A stretch of 64,000 nucleotides of DNA from Massilia sp. BJB1822 (GCF_013369485.1 NZ_JABWEB010000014.1:62001-126000); one strand, 5' to 3'. Numbered from the stretch's first letter, positions 50,100 to 57,898 are shown. Program-made: numbers and translations. The notes: generated by a model not told the origin, from the sequence alone.

Positions 50100-50483
50100 T
50101 CAGGAGTGGGCCGGCGGTGCGCGTGACTGCGCGGCGGACCAGATGAAGAGGCGGCGTGGCGCCTGATAGAAGAGGGGAGGGTAAATCGCGCTGCCGGCCG
50201 CGGGATGCAGCGTGAGCGCTGGCGTGGGCGGCAAGCCCACGGTGTCGTGCTGGGTGAAGCAGAAGGGGCAGTGCTCCAGATGCTGGGCGCTGTCGCCGGA
50301 TGGCTGGCCGCCATCGTCGCCGACCTTGACGAACTTGGCGCCCTGCATGGTGCAGATCTCGGCCCAGCCGCTGTCGCCGGCCGGCGCCATGGCGCGCGAA
50401 ACGGAAGGCACGAGCGCGGCGAAGAGGATCGCCATGAAGGCGAGCCAGGCGGCGCAGCGTCGTATTGTTCCGTTCATATTCAT
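50100..50483 (-). CDS. DUF2946 protein
   Basis: 127 aa. An N-terminal membrane or signal segment (CAAWLAFMAILFAALVPSVS) is followed by WAEICTMQGAKFV and the diagnostic HLEHCPFCFTQHD. The His/Cys set could bind a metal. DUF2946 genes commonly sit beside TonB receptors and copper genes; it lies 113 bases upstream of one here. Start ATG 50481-50483; another in-frame ATG follows two codons later. Confidence 0.8.
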   Translation of the reverse strand: MNMNGTIRRCAAWLAFMAILFAALVPSVSRAMAPAGDSGWAEICTMQGAKFVKVGDDGGQPSGDSAQHLEHCPFCFTQHDTVGLPPTPALTLHPAAGSAIYPPLFYQAPRRLFIWSAAQSRAPPAHS

Positions 50484-50562
50484 ACGCGGCCGATTCTAGC
50501 ATGGGCTTTTTGCATGACTCAAAGCCGGTACGATGATTCTTAATCCAGCTTAAGCCAGCCGA

Positions 50563-51360
50563 TTATGAAGCGCGGCTGCACAACCCCGTACATGCCGTGC
50601 TTTCCATGGCCGCGAGGATGCGCAGCAGGGCGTCGGTGAAGGCGGGGGGGCTATTGAGCAAAGCCGTGCGGGCCAGGGCGGTGATGTAGGAACGGTTGTT
50701 GAGTGGCAGTGCCGCTGCGTACACTGGCGCGACCTCGGCCAGCGCATTCAGCATCTTGAGCTGATTCTCTTCGCGCACGCTTGGATCGCCAATGCCGGTC
50801 AGGGCGCCGAGCATGCTGTTGAGCAGGCCGTTTTGCGTCATCGTGATGCCCCGTTGCCGCGTTTCGGTGATCTCCTCCGGCTTCAGGGTTGTGAGGAATT
50901 GTTCCAGCAAGGGGAGCTGCTTGCCCATGCATAGGACCGGCATGGGCATCAGCAGCGCTATTTCATCCTGATAGCGCTGGATGTTCTCCCGCGCCGCGGC
51001 AGCCACGGCAGCGGACAAGGCTTCTGGATCCTTATTGCTGCGGTCGATGCGCTGCAGATCGAACATCATGTAGTTCATCATGGCCTTGGTCATTTCGCCG
51101 CACAATAAGCTGAGTTCACTGAACTCGCTTGGCGCAACGCTGCGGGAATCGAGGAAACGCTGCCGGTTGGACAGCAGGGCGATCAGCTCCTTGCCTTCGC
51201 CTTCCGCCATGCGCGGCGGCGCCTTGCCCTCCTGCTGGGCGGCTTGGCTCAGCATGACCAGACGGTTGGCGGCGCGGGCATATTCCTCCAGTTCGCTGGC
51301 TGAGGCGAGATGGCTGGCGTCGAGCAGGGCGAGCAAAAGGCATTGGAGCAGTCGTTTCAT
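50563..51360 (-). CDS. Hypothetical exported helical protein
   Basis: 265 aa with a probable signal peptide (MKRLLQCLLLALLDASHLAS). The rest is mostly helical (LEEYARAANRLVMLSQAAQQ; LSAAVAAAARENIQRYQDEI) and contains several cysteines, including the end CTGLC. I do not recognise the family. ATG 51358-51360 is used because of the signal peptide. Confidence 0.65.
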   Translation of the reverse strand: MKRLLQCLLLALLDASHLASASELEEYARAANRLVMLSQAAQQEGKAPPRMAEGEGKELIALLSNRQRFLDSRSVAPSEFSELSLLCGEMTKAMMNYMMFDLQRIDRSNKDPEALSAAVAAAARENIQRYQDEIALLMPMPVLCMGKQLPLLEQFLTTLKPEEITETRQRGITMTQNGLLNSMLGALTGIGDPSVREENQLKMLNALAEVAPVYAAALPLNNRSYITALARTALLNSPPAFTDALLRILAAMESTACTGLCSRAS

Positions 51361-51432
51361 GGGATAGGCGGTAAAATAATTTCTGAACAGTAATTTTATC
51401 AGCCGGCGCGATGGCGCCGCCAAGAAAGAGAA

Positions 51433-51882
51433 ATGGCAGGACGTATGGATATCATCAAAGAGTTGAACGAAAGCTGGGGCTGGGCGGGACTGCAGGCGCT
51501 GGAGGTGGTGGGGGAAAATGATTTCGGCAATCTGATCATCAAGGATGTGCAGGGCCGCTACTGGCGCCTGATGCCGGAAGAATGCAGCTGCGCGGTGGTG
51601 GCGCCCGACCGCCAGGCGCTCGACGTGCTATCGGCAAATCAGGACTTTTTGCAGGACTGGTATATGGCCGGCCTGAGCAAGATCGCGCGCGAGCATTGCG
51701 GGCCGTTGACCGAGGGACGCAAGTACTGCCTGAAAATCCCGGGCGTGCTCGGTGGCGAGTATAAGGCGGAGAATCTGGCAAGCGCGCCTTTGCATGAGCT
51801 GATCCGCCTGTCCGGCGATGTGGCGCGGCAGATGCAGGGACTGCCGAATGGGGCGAAGGTGAAGTTGAATGTGGTGGATTAA
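51433..51882 (+). CDS. T6SS immunity protein Tdi1-type (DUF1851)
   Basis: 149 aa. Recognised from GWAGLQALEVVGENDFGNLI near residue 16, GRYWRLMPEECSCAVVA near 41 and the C-terminal LGGEYKAENLASAPLHELIR. DUF1851 is the immunity part of Tde/Tdi-type DNase systems, but many copies are orphans and no cognate toxin is adjacent. Start ATG 51433 (MAGRMDII); ATG 51445 is an alternative. Confidence 0.75.
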   Translation: MAGRMDIIKELNESWGWAGLQALEVVGENDFGNLIIKDVQGRYWRLMPEECSCAVVAPDRQALDVLSANQDFLQDWYMAGLSKIAREHCGPLTEGRKYCLKIPGVLGGEYKAENLASAPLHELIRLSGDVARQMQGLPNGAKVKLNVVD

Positions 51883-51923
51883 CGATTGCCCAGCTTGAAA
51901 CCGCTGCAAGCCTGCTGCTTCCT

Positions 51924-53285
51924 TCAATGTCGATGAAGCGCCTTCCATGCGGCGTACTCAGAAGGCCGTAAGCCATAGCGCGCCAACACGCCTTCGTGCA
52001 GCCGCCGGAGTTCTTCGACGATCAGTGCCTGCACATGCGGCTGTCCCGGCTCCGGAACACGTTCCGCCACGGATCGGCGAATATTGGAGAGTGGGTCAAA
52101 CTCGGGATGTGTGATGACCTCGCGGATGGTCTGTTTGATGAGTTCGCGCCAAGCCAGACGAAGAGGATCGGGCTCCGCCAAGTCTCGCTTGATCACCAGA
52201 TATTCCTGCGTTGAGCGTTCATAGGCCCAAACGTAAAGGTCGCGCAGTAGTTCTACCCTGGTCATTTCATACACGCCGAGGGTGGCACAGCTGTAGGCTT
52301 GCTCCGGTACATCCAGGAAGGTCAGCGGGCACAGGTTGGCGTGGAAGAGCGGCAGATTCGCGGCTAGCCGGGATGTGCGCTTATTGACGTCGGCAAAGGG
52401 CTGTAGGTAGGGCAAGTGCACCATCATGAAGAAGGACTGCTCGAATGGATCTGCAATCTGATTCGCCTTACCCAGAAGCGTATCCAGTGCGTCTTCGATC
52501 TGGCGTGGTGTTGAGAGTGGGTGGTAGACGCTTTTACCGATATCGACCGCGTGTTGGCGAATTCGTCCTTCGTGTGCTGGATTGGGCAGTAAGTTTTCTG
52601 CCAAGGCGCTGTGCAAGTTCATCAGGGTGTAGCGGTTGAACACGGCGCTGTTGATGTTTTCGACCAGCAGTTCAATGGCTGTTTTATGGTTCAGAATCAT
52701 CTGCGTTTCGATGGCGGCCTTGCCCCGTGCGGCCTTGCCATGTTCGATGAGTTCACGCGTATCGAGTCTGGTGTACGTATTGCCTTCCAGGTGGCTGGAT
52801 GCCCAAGACAGATCGATCAGCAAGCGGTTAAGGATGGCGCGGCTGTAGGTGCCGGCAGGCTTGTCGATGTCAGCGGTTCTGCCCATCTTGTGTAATTGGC
52901 GGCGCAGCGGCTCTGACAGATACCAGGTTTCATTGGGGTGATAGGCATCCAGAAAATCAGCTTGGTAGCCTATTGGTTTGCGCGCTTCCTGAGGCTGGTC
53001 GATATAGGCCAGGATGTCCTGGCTGTCGGCGGACAGAGGGATAAAGGGCGGGAAGCCATCTGGTCCGGCGGTCTGTGCGCCGCTGCGGGTAGTGGCGCTA
53101 GAGTCGAAATAGCGGCGTGCCCTGCCTGCGCCCAGTGCGCTGACTTGGCCATTCTGAATGAGTTGTGCGATCTGCCGCTGTGCTGTTCGCCTGGCGATGC
53201 CGGGGTGCCTGGCCAGGAGTGTTGCCAGCGTCAAGCCGTTCTCGGATGCCCGGATGCTGCTCAGTAAGTCAGTGCTGGTGGACAT
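51924..53285 (-). CDS. Fic-family protein with N-terminal winged helix, non-canonical motif
   Basis: 453 aa. An N-terminal DNA-binding segment (LATLLARHPGIARRTAQRQI near residue 17) precedes a Fic domain. The Fic loop near residue 295 reads YLQPFADVNKRTSRLAANLP: the usual HPF histidine is Gln, while the phosphate-binding DVNKR is intact. Canonical AMPylation is therefore doubtful. Start ATG 53283-53285 is used because the longer frame begins inside a palindromic operator at 53325-53351. Autoregulation through that site is likely. Confidence 0.82.
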   Translation of the reverse strand: MSTSTDLLSSIRASENGLTLATLLARHPGIARRTAQRQIAQLIQNGQVSALGAGRARRYFDSSATTRSGAQTAGPDGFPPFIPLSADSQDILAYIDQPQEARKPIGYQADFLDAYHPNETWYLSEPLRRQLHKMGRTADIDKPAGTYSRAILNRLLIDLSWASSHLEGNTYTRLDTRELIEHGKAARGKAAIETQMILNHKTAIELLVENINSAVFNRYTLMNLHSALAENLLPNPAHEGRIRQHAVDIGKSVYHPLSTPRQIEDALDTLLGKANQIADPFEQSFFMMVHLPYLQPFADVNKRTSRLAANLPLFHANLCPLTFLDVPEQAYSCATLGVYEMTRVELLRDLYVWAYERSTQEYLVIKRDLAEPDPLRLAWRELIKQTIREVITHPEFDPLSNIRRSVAERVPEPGQPHVQALIVEELRRLHEGVLARYGLRPSEYAAWKALHRH

Positions 53286-53314
53286 GGCAGTGTTGGCGCC
53301 GTTGGCGGTGCATG

Positions 53315-53374
53315 TGGCGCAATTATGGCGCAGTTCGATAAACTGCGCCATTTTGGCTGTTCGAAGTGGCGCAG
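53315..53374. promoter_or_regulatory. TGGCGCA operator cluster upstream of the Fic gene
   Basis: ATGGCGCAGTT (53325-53335) and AACTGCGCCAT (53341-53351) form a perfect 11-bp inverted repeat with a five-base loop. Further TGGCGCA half-sites occur at about 53315 and 53367. On the minus strand CATAAT overlaps the palindrome and could be the -10 box, so a bound regulator would block transcription. Confidence 0.6.
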
Positions 53375-53408
53375 CTCATGTGTTCCCGATCTATAACTAT
53401 CAGATTTT

Positions 53409-53861
53409 ATGATTAACTCGATTGCAGTAAACAGGTGGCTTGCACTGGCGAAAGACGACGAGATTGTTATTGATTCAAGCGATATTAATCACGAAGCCAG
53501 AGAAAACATGTGGCGGTTTTCGCCGTTCGAAGATGAGGTGTCAACGATCAGTGCAGAAGATGTAGTGGAATTCATCCGTCAAGTTATCGAGGCGCGAAGG
53601 ATGAAGTTAAGAGGCAAGGAGATGCTGTTCTATTGTTGGCATGACTTTCAATGTCGCCAGCTTCGCTTTAGCCTTGTTTCGAGATCGCACGGCCGGCTTC
53701 CCTTTGCTTGCCAGGTGAGTGAGACGAGCGACTTGTCGGCCATTGCAAACCGCGTGGTAAGCGAGGATTGGTCCAACGATAGCTATGTGCAAGAACCGTC
53801 GGAGCAACAGCATGGCGAGCAGAGCTTTGTTCTGCTGGTTTTTGTTGAGAACGTTCTATAA
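53409..53861 (+). CDS. Hypothetical protein (accessory region)
   Basis: 150 aa, acidic and soluble, starting MINSIAVNRWLALAKDDEIV and ending LLVFVENVL. No motif recognised. Base composition is AT-richer than the core genes. Divergent from the Fic gene across the operator cluster; no clear ribosome site, so the start is uncertain. Confidence 0.5.
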   Translation: MINSIAVNRWLALAKDDEIVIDSSDINHEARENMWRFSPFEDEVSTISAEDVVEFIRQVIEARRMKLRGKEMLFYCWHDFQCRQLRFSLVSRSHGRLPFACQVSETSDLSAIANRVVSEDWSNDSYVQEPSEQQHGEQSFVLLVFVENVL

Positions 53862-54034
53862 GTTGTATTAGCCCAGACTTGAACGGGCATAATCTTGTCA
53901 GATGAGTTAGAGTTCTGAGAGGCCTCTACCACCTGCGGATTCAACTGGCCGACGCAATGCATGGGGGGATATTTTTCTGGCATCACAAATCGTGTATAAC
54001 TAGTTTGAAAATTCTTCGTTATTTAAGGAATCAA

Positions 54035-54556
54035 GTGAACAAATTTTTAGCTACAACATTATTTCTGAGCGTTTTTATCATGTTCCCGCAGAGTGTTTGC
54101 GCGCAGAGCACGGACGGTAAAGCTCAAATCGAGAAAGTTATTGAAAATTTTCGTGCCGCTATCGTTAACAAAGACGAGGAAGGATTTTTAAAACTATTTG
54201 TGAAAGAAGATATCACTTGGAGCGGGGTAACAACCGATGCATCTATAGCGAGACTTTATGAAACCAGGCCGCAGCCCGCCATGAAGCCTCCCCGAAAAAT
54301 CTTCAACTCAAGCCCACGTAAGTTTATTAAATCTATCGCCGCAGACAAGGCAAGGATTGAGGAGACCATCTCCAACGTGCGTATCGACAGCGATGGAGAT
54401 GTGGCCCAAGTATGGTTCGACTATAACTTTCTCAGCGGCGACTATAGGGAAAACTGGGGCAAGGAGAGCTGGCAGATGGTACGAACCGAAGATGGTTGGA
54501 AAATCGCGGCAGTAGTTTGGTCACAGGAGCTCAACCCGGCGCCGCCTCCGAAATAA
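54035..54556 (+). CDS. Exported NTF2/SnoaL-like protein
   Basis: 173 aa. Start is GTG 54035 with AAGGAA four bases upstream; the upstream extension in frame looks non-coding. A signal peptide (about residues 1-24, ending VCAQS) is followed by a cone-fold pattern (IEKVIENFRAAIVNKDEEGF, LKLFVKEDITWSGVT, and the C-terminal WQMVRTEDGWKIAAVVWSQE) typical of SnoaL/DUF4440 proteins. Ligand or activity unknown. AT-rich accessory DNA. Confidence 0.7.
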   Translation: MNKFLATTLFLSVFIMFPQSVCAQSTDGKAQIEKVIENFRAAIVNKDEEGFLKLFVKEDITWSGVTTDASIARLYETRPQPAMKPPRKIFNSSPRKFIKSIAADKARIEETISNVRIDSDGDVAQVWFDYNFLSGDYRENWGKESWQMVRTEDGWKIAAVVWSQELNPAPPPK

Positions 54557-54651
54557 GAAAATGCAACTTTCAAGCAGCATCTTGAGGTCAACGCCGCTTT
54601 CAAGCGGCGCAGTTACCGCCTTTCAATTTCCACGTGCATTCAAACGGTATT

Positions 54652-55008
54652 TCACTCGATGACCGCTTTGGGGTTGATCGTTTCGCTGCTGGGCGCTCCG
54701 CCATTTGGATTTCTTGCAATGTTGTTTCTACTCAGGCATGGCATCAATAACGTAACCCGCACTGGCCAAATCTCGGTGTAGCCGAACAGCTTTCCAAGAG
54801 ATTTTTGAGAAAACTGCAGGGCGGTACGGATATAGCGGAATTCCGCGCCGCTTAGCTTTCCGGGCTTTTGGTAGAGGGCTTGGCAGATGGCAATGGTGAG
54901 GCCATCGAGATCGAGGAAAGAGACGCCATGGCCGTAAGGAGTCTGGTGTTCGATGTAGCCATTCCTGAGCCACACATTGCGCAGGCCGCCGTCGGTAAAG
55001 TGGTACAT
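54652..55008 (-). pseudogene. HTH antitoxin-type regulator, apparently C-terminally truncated
   Basis: 118 aa open frame, ATG 55006-55008 with AAAGGAGAG upstream. The first ~78 residues (MYHFTDGGLRNVWLRNGYIE; LSGAEFRYIRTALQFSQKSL; GKLFGYTE) match the XRE-type regulators that end in EQAVAxWEK and a long C-terminal half. After GYTE the sequence departs (IWPVRVTLLMPCLSRNN), so the rest of the domain seems deleted or replaced. The partner frame just upstream (55020-55202) is also broken. Confidence 0.55.
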
Positions 55009-55019
55009 ATGCTCTCCTT

Positions 55020-55202
55020 TCAATCCATTGCGGTGATGACGATCAAGCTGGGATCTTCATCGTCGATTGCGATCACAATAGTGATATCGCGCCTGGCGAT
55101 GTGGCGTTCTAGCCTGCATTCCAGCTGCCCGATTCAGGGAGTTATCTCATGGAGTTTGAATCCGCTCAATAGCCAGTCACATAAACGTACTGAGCTTGCG
55201 CC
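55020..55202 (-). pseudogene. Remnant of a small toxin-like gene upstream of the HTH gene
   Basis: Read on the minus strand, RLCDWLLSGFKLHEITP is followed by an in-frame TGA (55134-55136). The frame then continues IGQLECRLERHIARRDI and TIVIAIDDEDPSLIVITAMD to a stop 11 bases before the HTH start. The conserved-looking C-terminus and operon position suggest the toxin of a decayed pair, possibly DUF4258-like. The true start is not visible. Confidence 0.5.
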
Positions 55203-55270
55203 TATGCAACTGCCTCCCTTCAACTCCTCCTAGTCTTAGGACATACCCAGTCCTGGAAGGAGGTGTTGAA

Positions 55271-55657
55271 ATGTCTTACGTCTATCCCAAAGCCGCAGAT
55301 CTCGCTGGTCACCCCGTTGTCGGCACTCGCCAGTGTGTGGCACTCGTGCAAGAGTACGCAGGTGCGCCTACAACTCCACACTGGCGGCAAGGCGAGGCCG
55401 TCCTCGGCAATCAAATGCTGAGAACTGGGACTGCTATCGCCACCTTCGTAAAAGGTCGCTATGCAAATCGCGCCCACGGTAATCATGCCGCCCTTTACAT
55501 CCGCCAGATAGCAAGCGGCATCGTTGTTGCGGATCAGTGGAAAGCCGATAAGAAAACCGAAATTTCAGTACGTATCATACGGTCCCTAGGCAAGGACAGA
55601 ACGGGCAATTTCATTCAGCCTAGCGACAATGCCGACGCATTCTTTGTCATTGAGTGA
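55271..55657 (+). CDS. BPSL0067-family protein (putative cell-wall amidase effector)
   Basis: 128 aa. GTRQCVALVQEYAGAP near residue 18 supplies the catalytic-type cysteine and RAHGNHAALYIRQ near 72 the histidine of an NlpC/P60-like fold. BPSL0067 proteins sit beside STY0301 genes and resemble type VI secretion amidase effectors. A very strong ribosome site (AAGGAGG) precedes ATG 55271. The partner gene follows after six bases. Confidence 0.8.
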   Translation: MSYVYPKAADLAGHPVVGTRQCVALVQEYAGAPTTPHWRQGEAVLGNQMLRTGTAIATFVKGRYANRAHGNHAALYIRQIASGIVVADQWKADKKTEISVRIIRSLGKDRTGNFIQPSDNADAFFVIE

Positions 55658-55663
55658 AAGCGG

Positions 55664-56122
55664 ATGGCGATGATGTTTAAGCTTAATCTCCAACGATGCA
55701 CCGTCGCGTTCATGGTGGCGTTTACGGCCCTCACTGCGCCCGCATCGGCCGCGCCTGGGCTTGTTCTAGAGTGTCCCCAATTCATTGAGCAGAAGTCAGT
55801 GCAGATATCAAATGTTCCTCCAGGCTGGACTACGTTTGTGCGTGCGCCTTTGTATCTACATGGTGCAGCGCCCATGAGCGGCCCGCCTGAGGAGCTGGGA
55901 GAACTCGCGGAATTCAGTCAGAAGCGGGAAAAGGGCGGGTGGATATATACATATCAGCTCGATGTGCCGTTCCCGGCGGGGAAGTGGCTTGCTTGTACAT
56001 ATGGGGAGTCCGACCAGGTCACGCTTGGACGTAAGCTCAATGACAACGTTCGTGTTTGTTCTTTCAGATACCGGAAAGGGAGGCACGTTGGCGAAAACGA
56101 TATCGCCATCGCTTGTAAGTAG
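55664..56122 (+). CDS. STY0301-family exported protein (putative immunity)
   Basis: 152 aa. A signal peptide (ending PASAAPG near residue 32) is followed by LVLECPQFIEQKSVQISNVP and a C-terminal VCSFRYRKG with three cysteines likely in disulphides. STY0301 proteins are periplasmic and pair with BPSL0067 proteins; inhibition of the neighbouring amidase is inferred. Same operon, six bases apart. Confidence 0.78.
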   Translation: MAMMFKLNLQRCTVAFMVAFTALTAPASAAPGLVLECPQFIEQKSVQISNVPPGWTTFVRAPLYLHGAAPMSGPPEELGELAEFSQKREKGGWIYTYQLDVPFPAGKWLACTYGESDQVTLGRKLNDNVRVCSFRYRKGRHVGENDIAIACK

Positions 56123-56190
56123 CTAAGAAGCAGATATTTGGAACCTGCGGATTCGGGGCAGAATGCGGCTGGATTGCTTGTGGGAAAACC

Positions 56191-56336
56191 GTCCGCTACC
56201 GCGGACGCAAAATCGCGCAGCGATTTTGTGGATGGGCGAATCGGAGAGCCGTCCGCTTGCAAGCGGACGTCGCTACGCGGGCGGCTCGCATGCGAGCCGA
56301 ATTCCCCGCTACGCCCCGCGTCCGTGCCGGACGCGG
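56191..56336. repeat. Array of five short palindromes between STY0301 gene and ssrA
   Basis: Successive inverted repeats: GTCCGC/GCGGAC (56191-56206), AAAATCGC/GCGATTTT (56209-56227), GTCCGCTTGCAAGCGGAC (56251-56268, perfect), GGCTCGCATGCGAGCC (56283-56298, perfect) and CCGCGTCCG/CGGACGCGG (56316-56336). No protein frame is convincing here. They may be remnants of a mobile or REP-like element or a structured RNA. Confidence 0.7.
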
Positions 56337-56364
56337 ATTCACTTCCCGCCAACTCTGCGCTAAC

Positions 56365-56416
56365 GAACAAAAAATTAGGCCCCCAAGCTGGCGCTTGGGG
56401 GCCTAATTTTTTGTTC
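56365..56416 (-). terminator. Intrinsic terminator of ssrA (bidirectional)
   Basis: A perfect 24-bp stem: GAACAAAAAATTAGGCCCCC plus AAGC pairs with GCTTGGGGGCC plus TAATTTTTTGTTC around a four-base loop. T-runs on both strands stop ssrA and any read-through from the accessory region. Confidence 0.9.
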
Positions 56417-56418
56417 GG

Positions 56419-56779
56419 TGGTGGAGACGGCGGGAATCGAACCCGCGTCCGCAAGCACTCTACAGACAGTTCTACATACTTAGCACTATCTTTTAATTTA
56501 ACCAGCACAACGCGAATGTGCACGCTTTGTACTGGCGATTCACCTTAAATTTAGCGCCGATCCAAGTGACCCGTAGCGGCGCGATTCCCTGTAAATGACT
56601 CCTCAGCTTTTAACGGCCCGCCCCAGGGAAGAAGCGTTGAGGAGCTAACAGCCCTTAGGCTGCCAGTGCGTACGAGTTATCGTTTGCAGTTAGTTTGTTT
56701 CTGGGTGTATTTACGAGGTAACCAGCCCTCGGTATGCCCTGCTCTGCTTTGCAACCCACGTCGAAGCCAGGTCGTCCCC
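56419..56779 (-). ncRNA. ssrA: Transfer-messenger RNA (tmRNA)
   Basis: 361 nt. The 5' end GGGGACGACCTGGCTTCGAC and 3' end GGGTTCGATTCCCGCCGTCT then CCACCA form the tRNA-like part with an encoded CCA. The tag frame (56687-56655) reads GCA AAC GAT AAC TCG TAC GCA CTG GCA GCC TAA, peptide ANDNSYALAA, a betaproteobacterial-type degradation tag. It rescues stalled ribosomes with SmpB. A -10-like TACAAT lies at 56796-56791. The 3' end is a known integration hot spot for mobile elements. Confidence 0.97.
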
Positions 56780-56831
56780 ACAGAATCTTCATTGTAACCG
56801 ATTCCGCAATAGTGTGCACCTTGGGGGGCGC

Positions 56832-57791
56832 TTACGCGTCCAGACTGACCAGGGGGCGTCCTTGCTCGGGCAGGCGCTCGACCGCGACCAGGCCTTCGGT
56901 GAAGCTGCAGGCGAATAGGTGGCGCCGGGATTTTTCCACTTCGGCCGATTCCAGGTCGTAGAAGTCGTTGGCTTCTTTGAAGCCCAGGTCGACGGTCAGG
57001 CGGTCGATCATATAGGCTTCATGCAGGCTGCGCAGGCGCTCGCGCCGCAGCCGGTGTTCCTGGGGACTGCGCGCGTCGGCGCCTTCGAAGTAGCGGATCA
57101 GCGCCGCTTCCAGCACGTCCATCTGGCTGCGCTGCGAGGCTTGCTCGGCGAATTCCTTGGCTTCGGTGTCGACCGCGACATTGAAGTTCTGCACCAGCAG
57201 CAGGGTGTCGTATTCCGGGGCGTTGGTATCGCACAGATTGCTGACGGCCATCAGCCGTCCTTTGGCCAGGCGTCCGGCCGGATCGCGCGTCTGGCCCACG
57301 TATTGCACCTTGCTCGGGTAGTGCAGGCCGGTGTCGTGGCGCTGCATCAGGTCGTGGATGGTGAAGGTTTCCGTCATCGAACCCCAGTTCAGGGTCATGT
57401 ACTTGTCGTACAGCTGGATCAGGGGTTTCTTGAAGGTGGCTTCAAACGGGGTCTTGAGTTCGACCGTGATCGTGCTTTTGCGCTCTTCGCCGCCGATCAG
57501 GATGGGGATGGTCAGTTTCAGGGAAAAAAAGCCCCAGCTGGTGCTGCGCTTGGGGTCGAAGCGCAGGCGCGGGCGGGCGACCAGCATGAACATCAGGCGC
57601 TTTTCCATCGTTGCGTCCAGCGCGAACTGCATGCGGCGCTGGTAGCGCCCGATCGGGTCGTGGAAATCCGGCACCTTGGGATCGTTGATCAGGTCATACC
57701 AGTAAAAGCTGGTTTCGCTGACCGTGGCATCCCATACCTGCGGAGCACTACTTCGTGGCAGTGCTAGCTCCGCTGCGTCATCGCTCGACAT
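56832..57791 (-). CDS. Hypothetical protein with a possible GIY-YIG-like segment
   Basis: 319 aa soluble protein. VSETSFYWYDLINDPKVPDF near residue 24 and FDPKRSTSWGFFSLKLTIPI near 78 look like a structured N-terminal domain. VQYVGQTRDPAGRLAKGRLM near 160 resembles the YIG half of GIY-YIG nucleases, but the rest of that motif is not clear. Family not recognised. Its promoter region carries a palindrome (57858-57871). Confidence 0.7.
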   Translation of the reverse strand: MSSDDAAELALPRSSAPQVWDATVSETSFYWYDLINDPKVPDFHDPIGRYQRRMQFALDATMEKRLMFMLVARPRLRFDPKRSTSWGFFSLKLTIPILIGGEERKSTITVELKTPFEATFKKPLIQLYDKYMTLNWGSMTETFTIHDLMQRHDTGLHYPSKVQYVGQTRDPAGRLAKGRLMAVSNLCDTNAPEYDTLLLVQNFNVAVDTEAKEFAEQASQRSQMDVLEAALIRYFEGADARSPQEHRLRRERLRSLHEAYMIDRLTVDLGFKEANDFYDLESAEVEKSRRHLFACSFTEGLVAVERLPEQGRPLVSLDA

Positions 57792-57857
57792 ACTGTTCTC
57801 CGGACTATTCGGTAATACTACGTATTGACTCTAATATCCGTATAGTACGCCTGTTGA

Positions 57858-57871
57858 TTGCCATATGGCAA
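57858..57871. promoter_or_regulatory. Palindrome over the -35 box of the 56832-57791 gene
   Basis: TTGCCATATGGCAA is a perfect 14-bp palindrome. On the minus strand its TTGCCA serves as -35 box, 18 bases from TACTAT (-10), so a bound regulator would block RNA polymerase. Confidence 0.5.
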
Positions 57872-57898
57872 CTTAATGTTGCATAAAAATACTTATTA

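Noticed and set aside
47587..50166. 859-codon plus-strand frame across the PEP-CTERM end and the TonB receptor
   Set aside because: Antisense shadow of the receptor; overlaps two better-supported genes.
56123..56418. Direct repeat of the ssrA 3' end marking an att site
   Set aside because: Only about ten bases (CCCGCGTCCG) recur, which is too short in GC-rich DNA to call an attachment site.
56138..56548. Open frames crossing the ssrA 3' end on both strands (for example one containing GGGDGGNRTRVRKHSTD)
   Set aside because: They read through the tmRNA tRNA-like part and its terminator; such spurious frames are common over tRNA-like genes.
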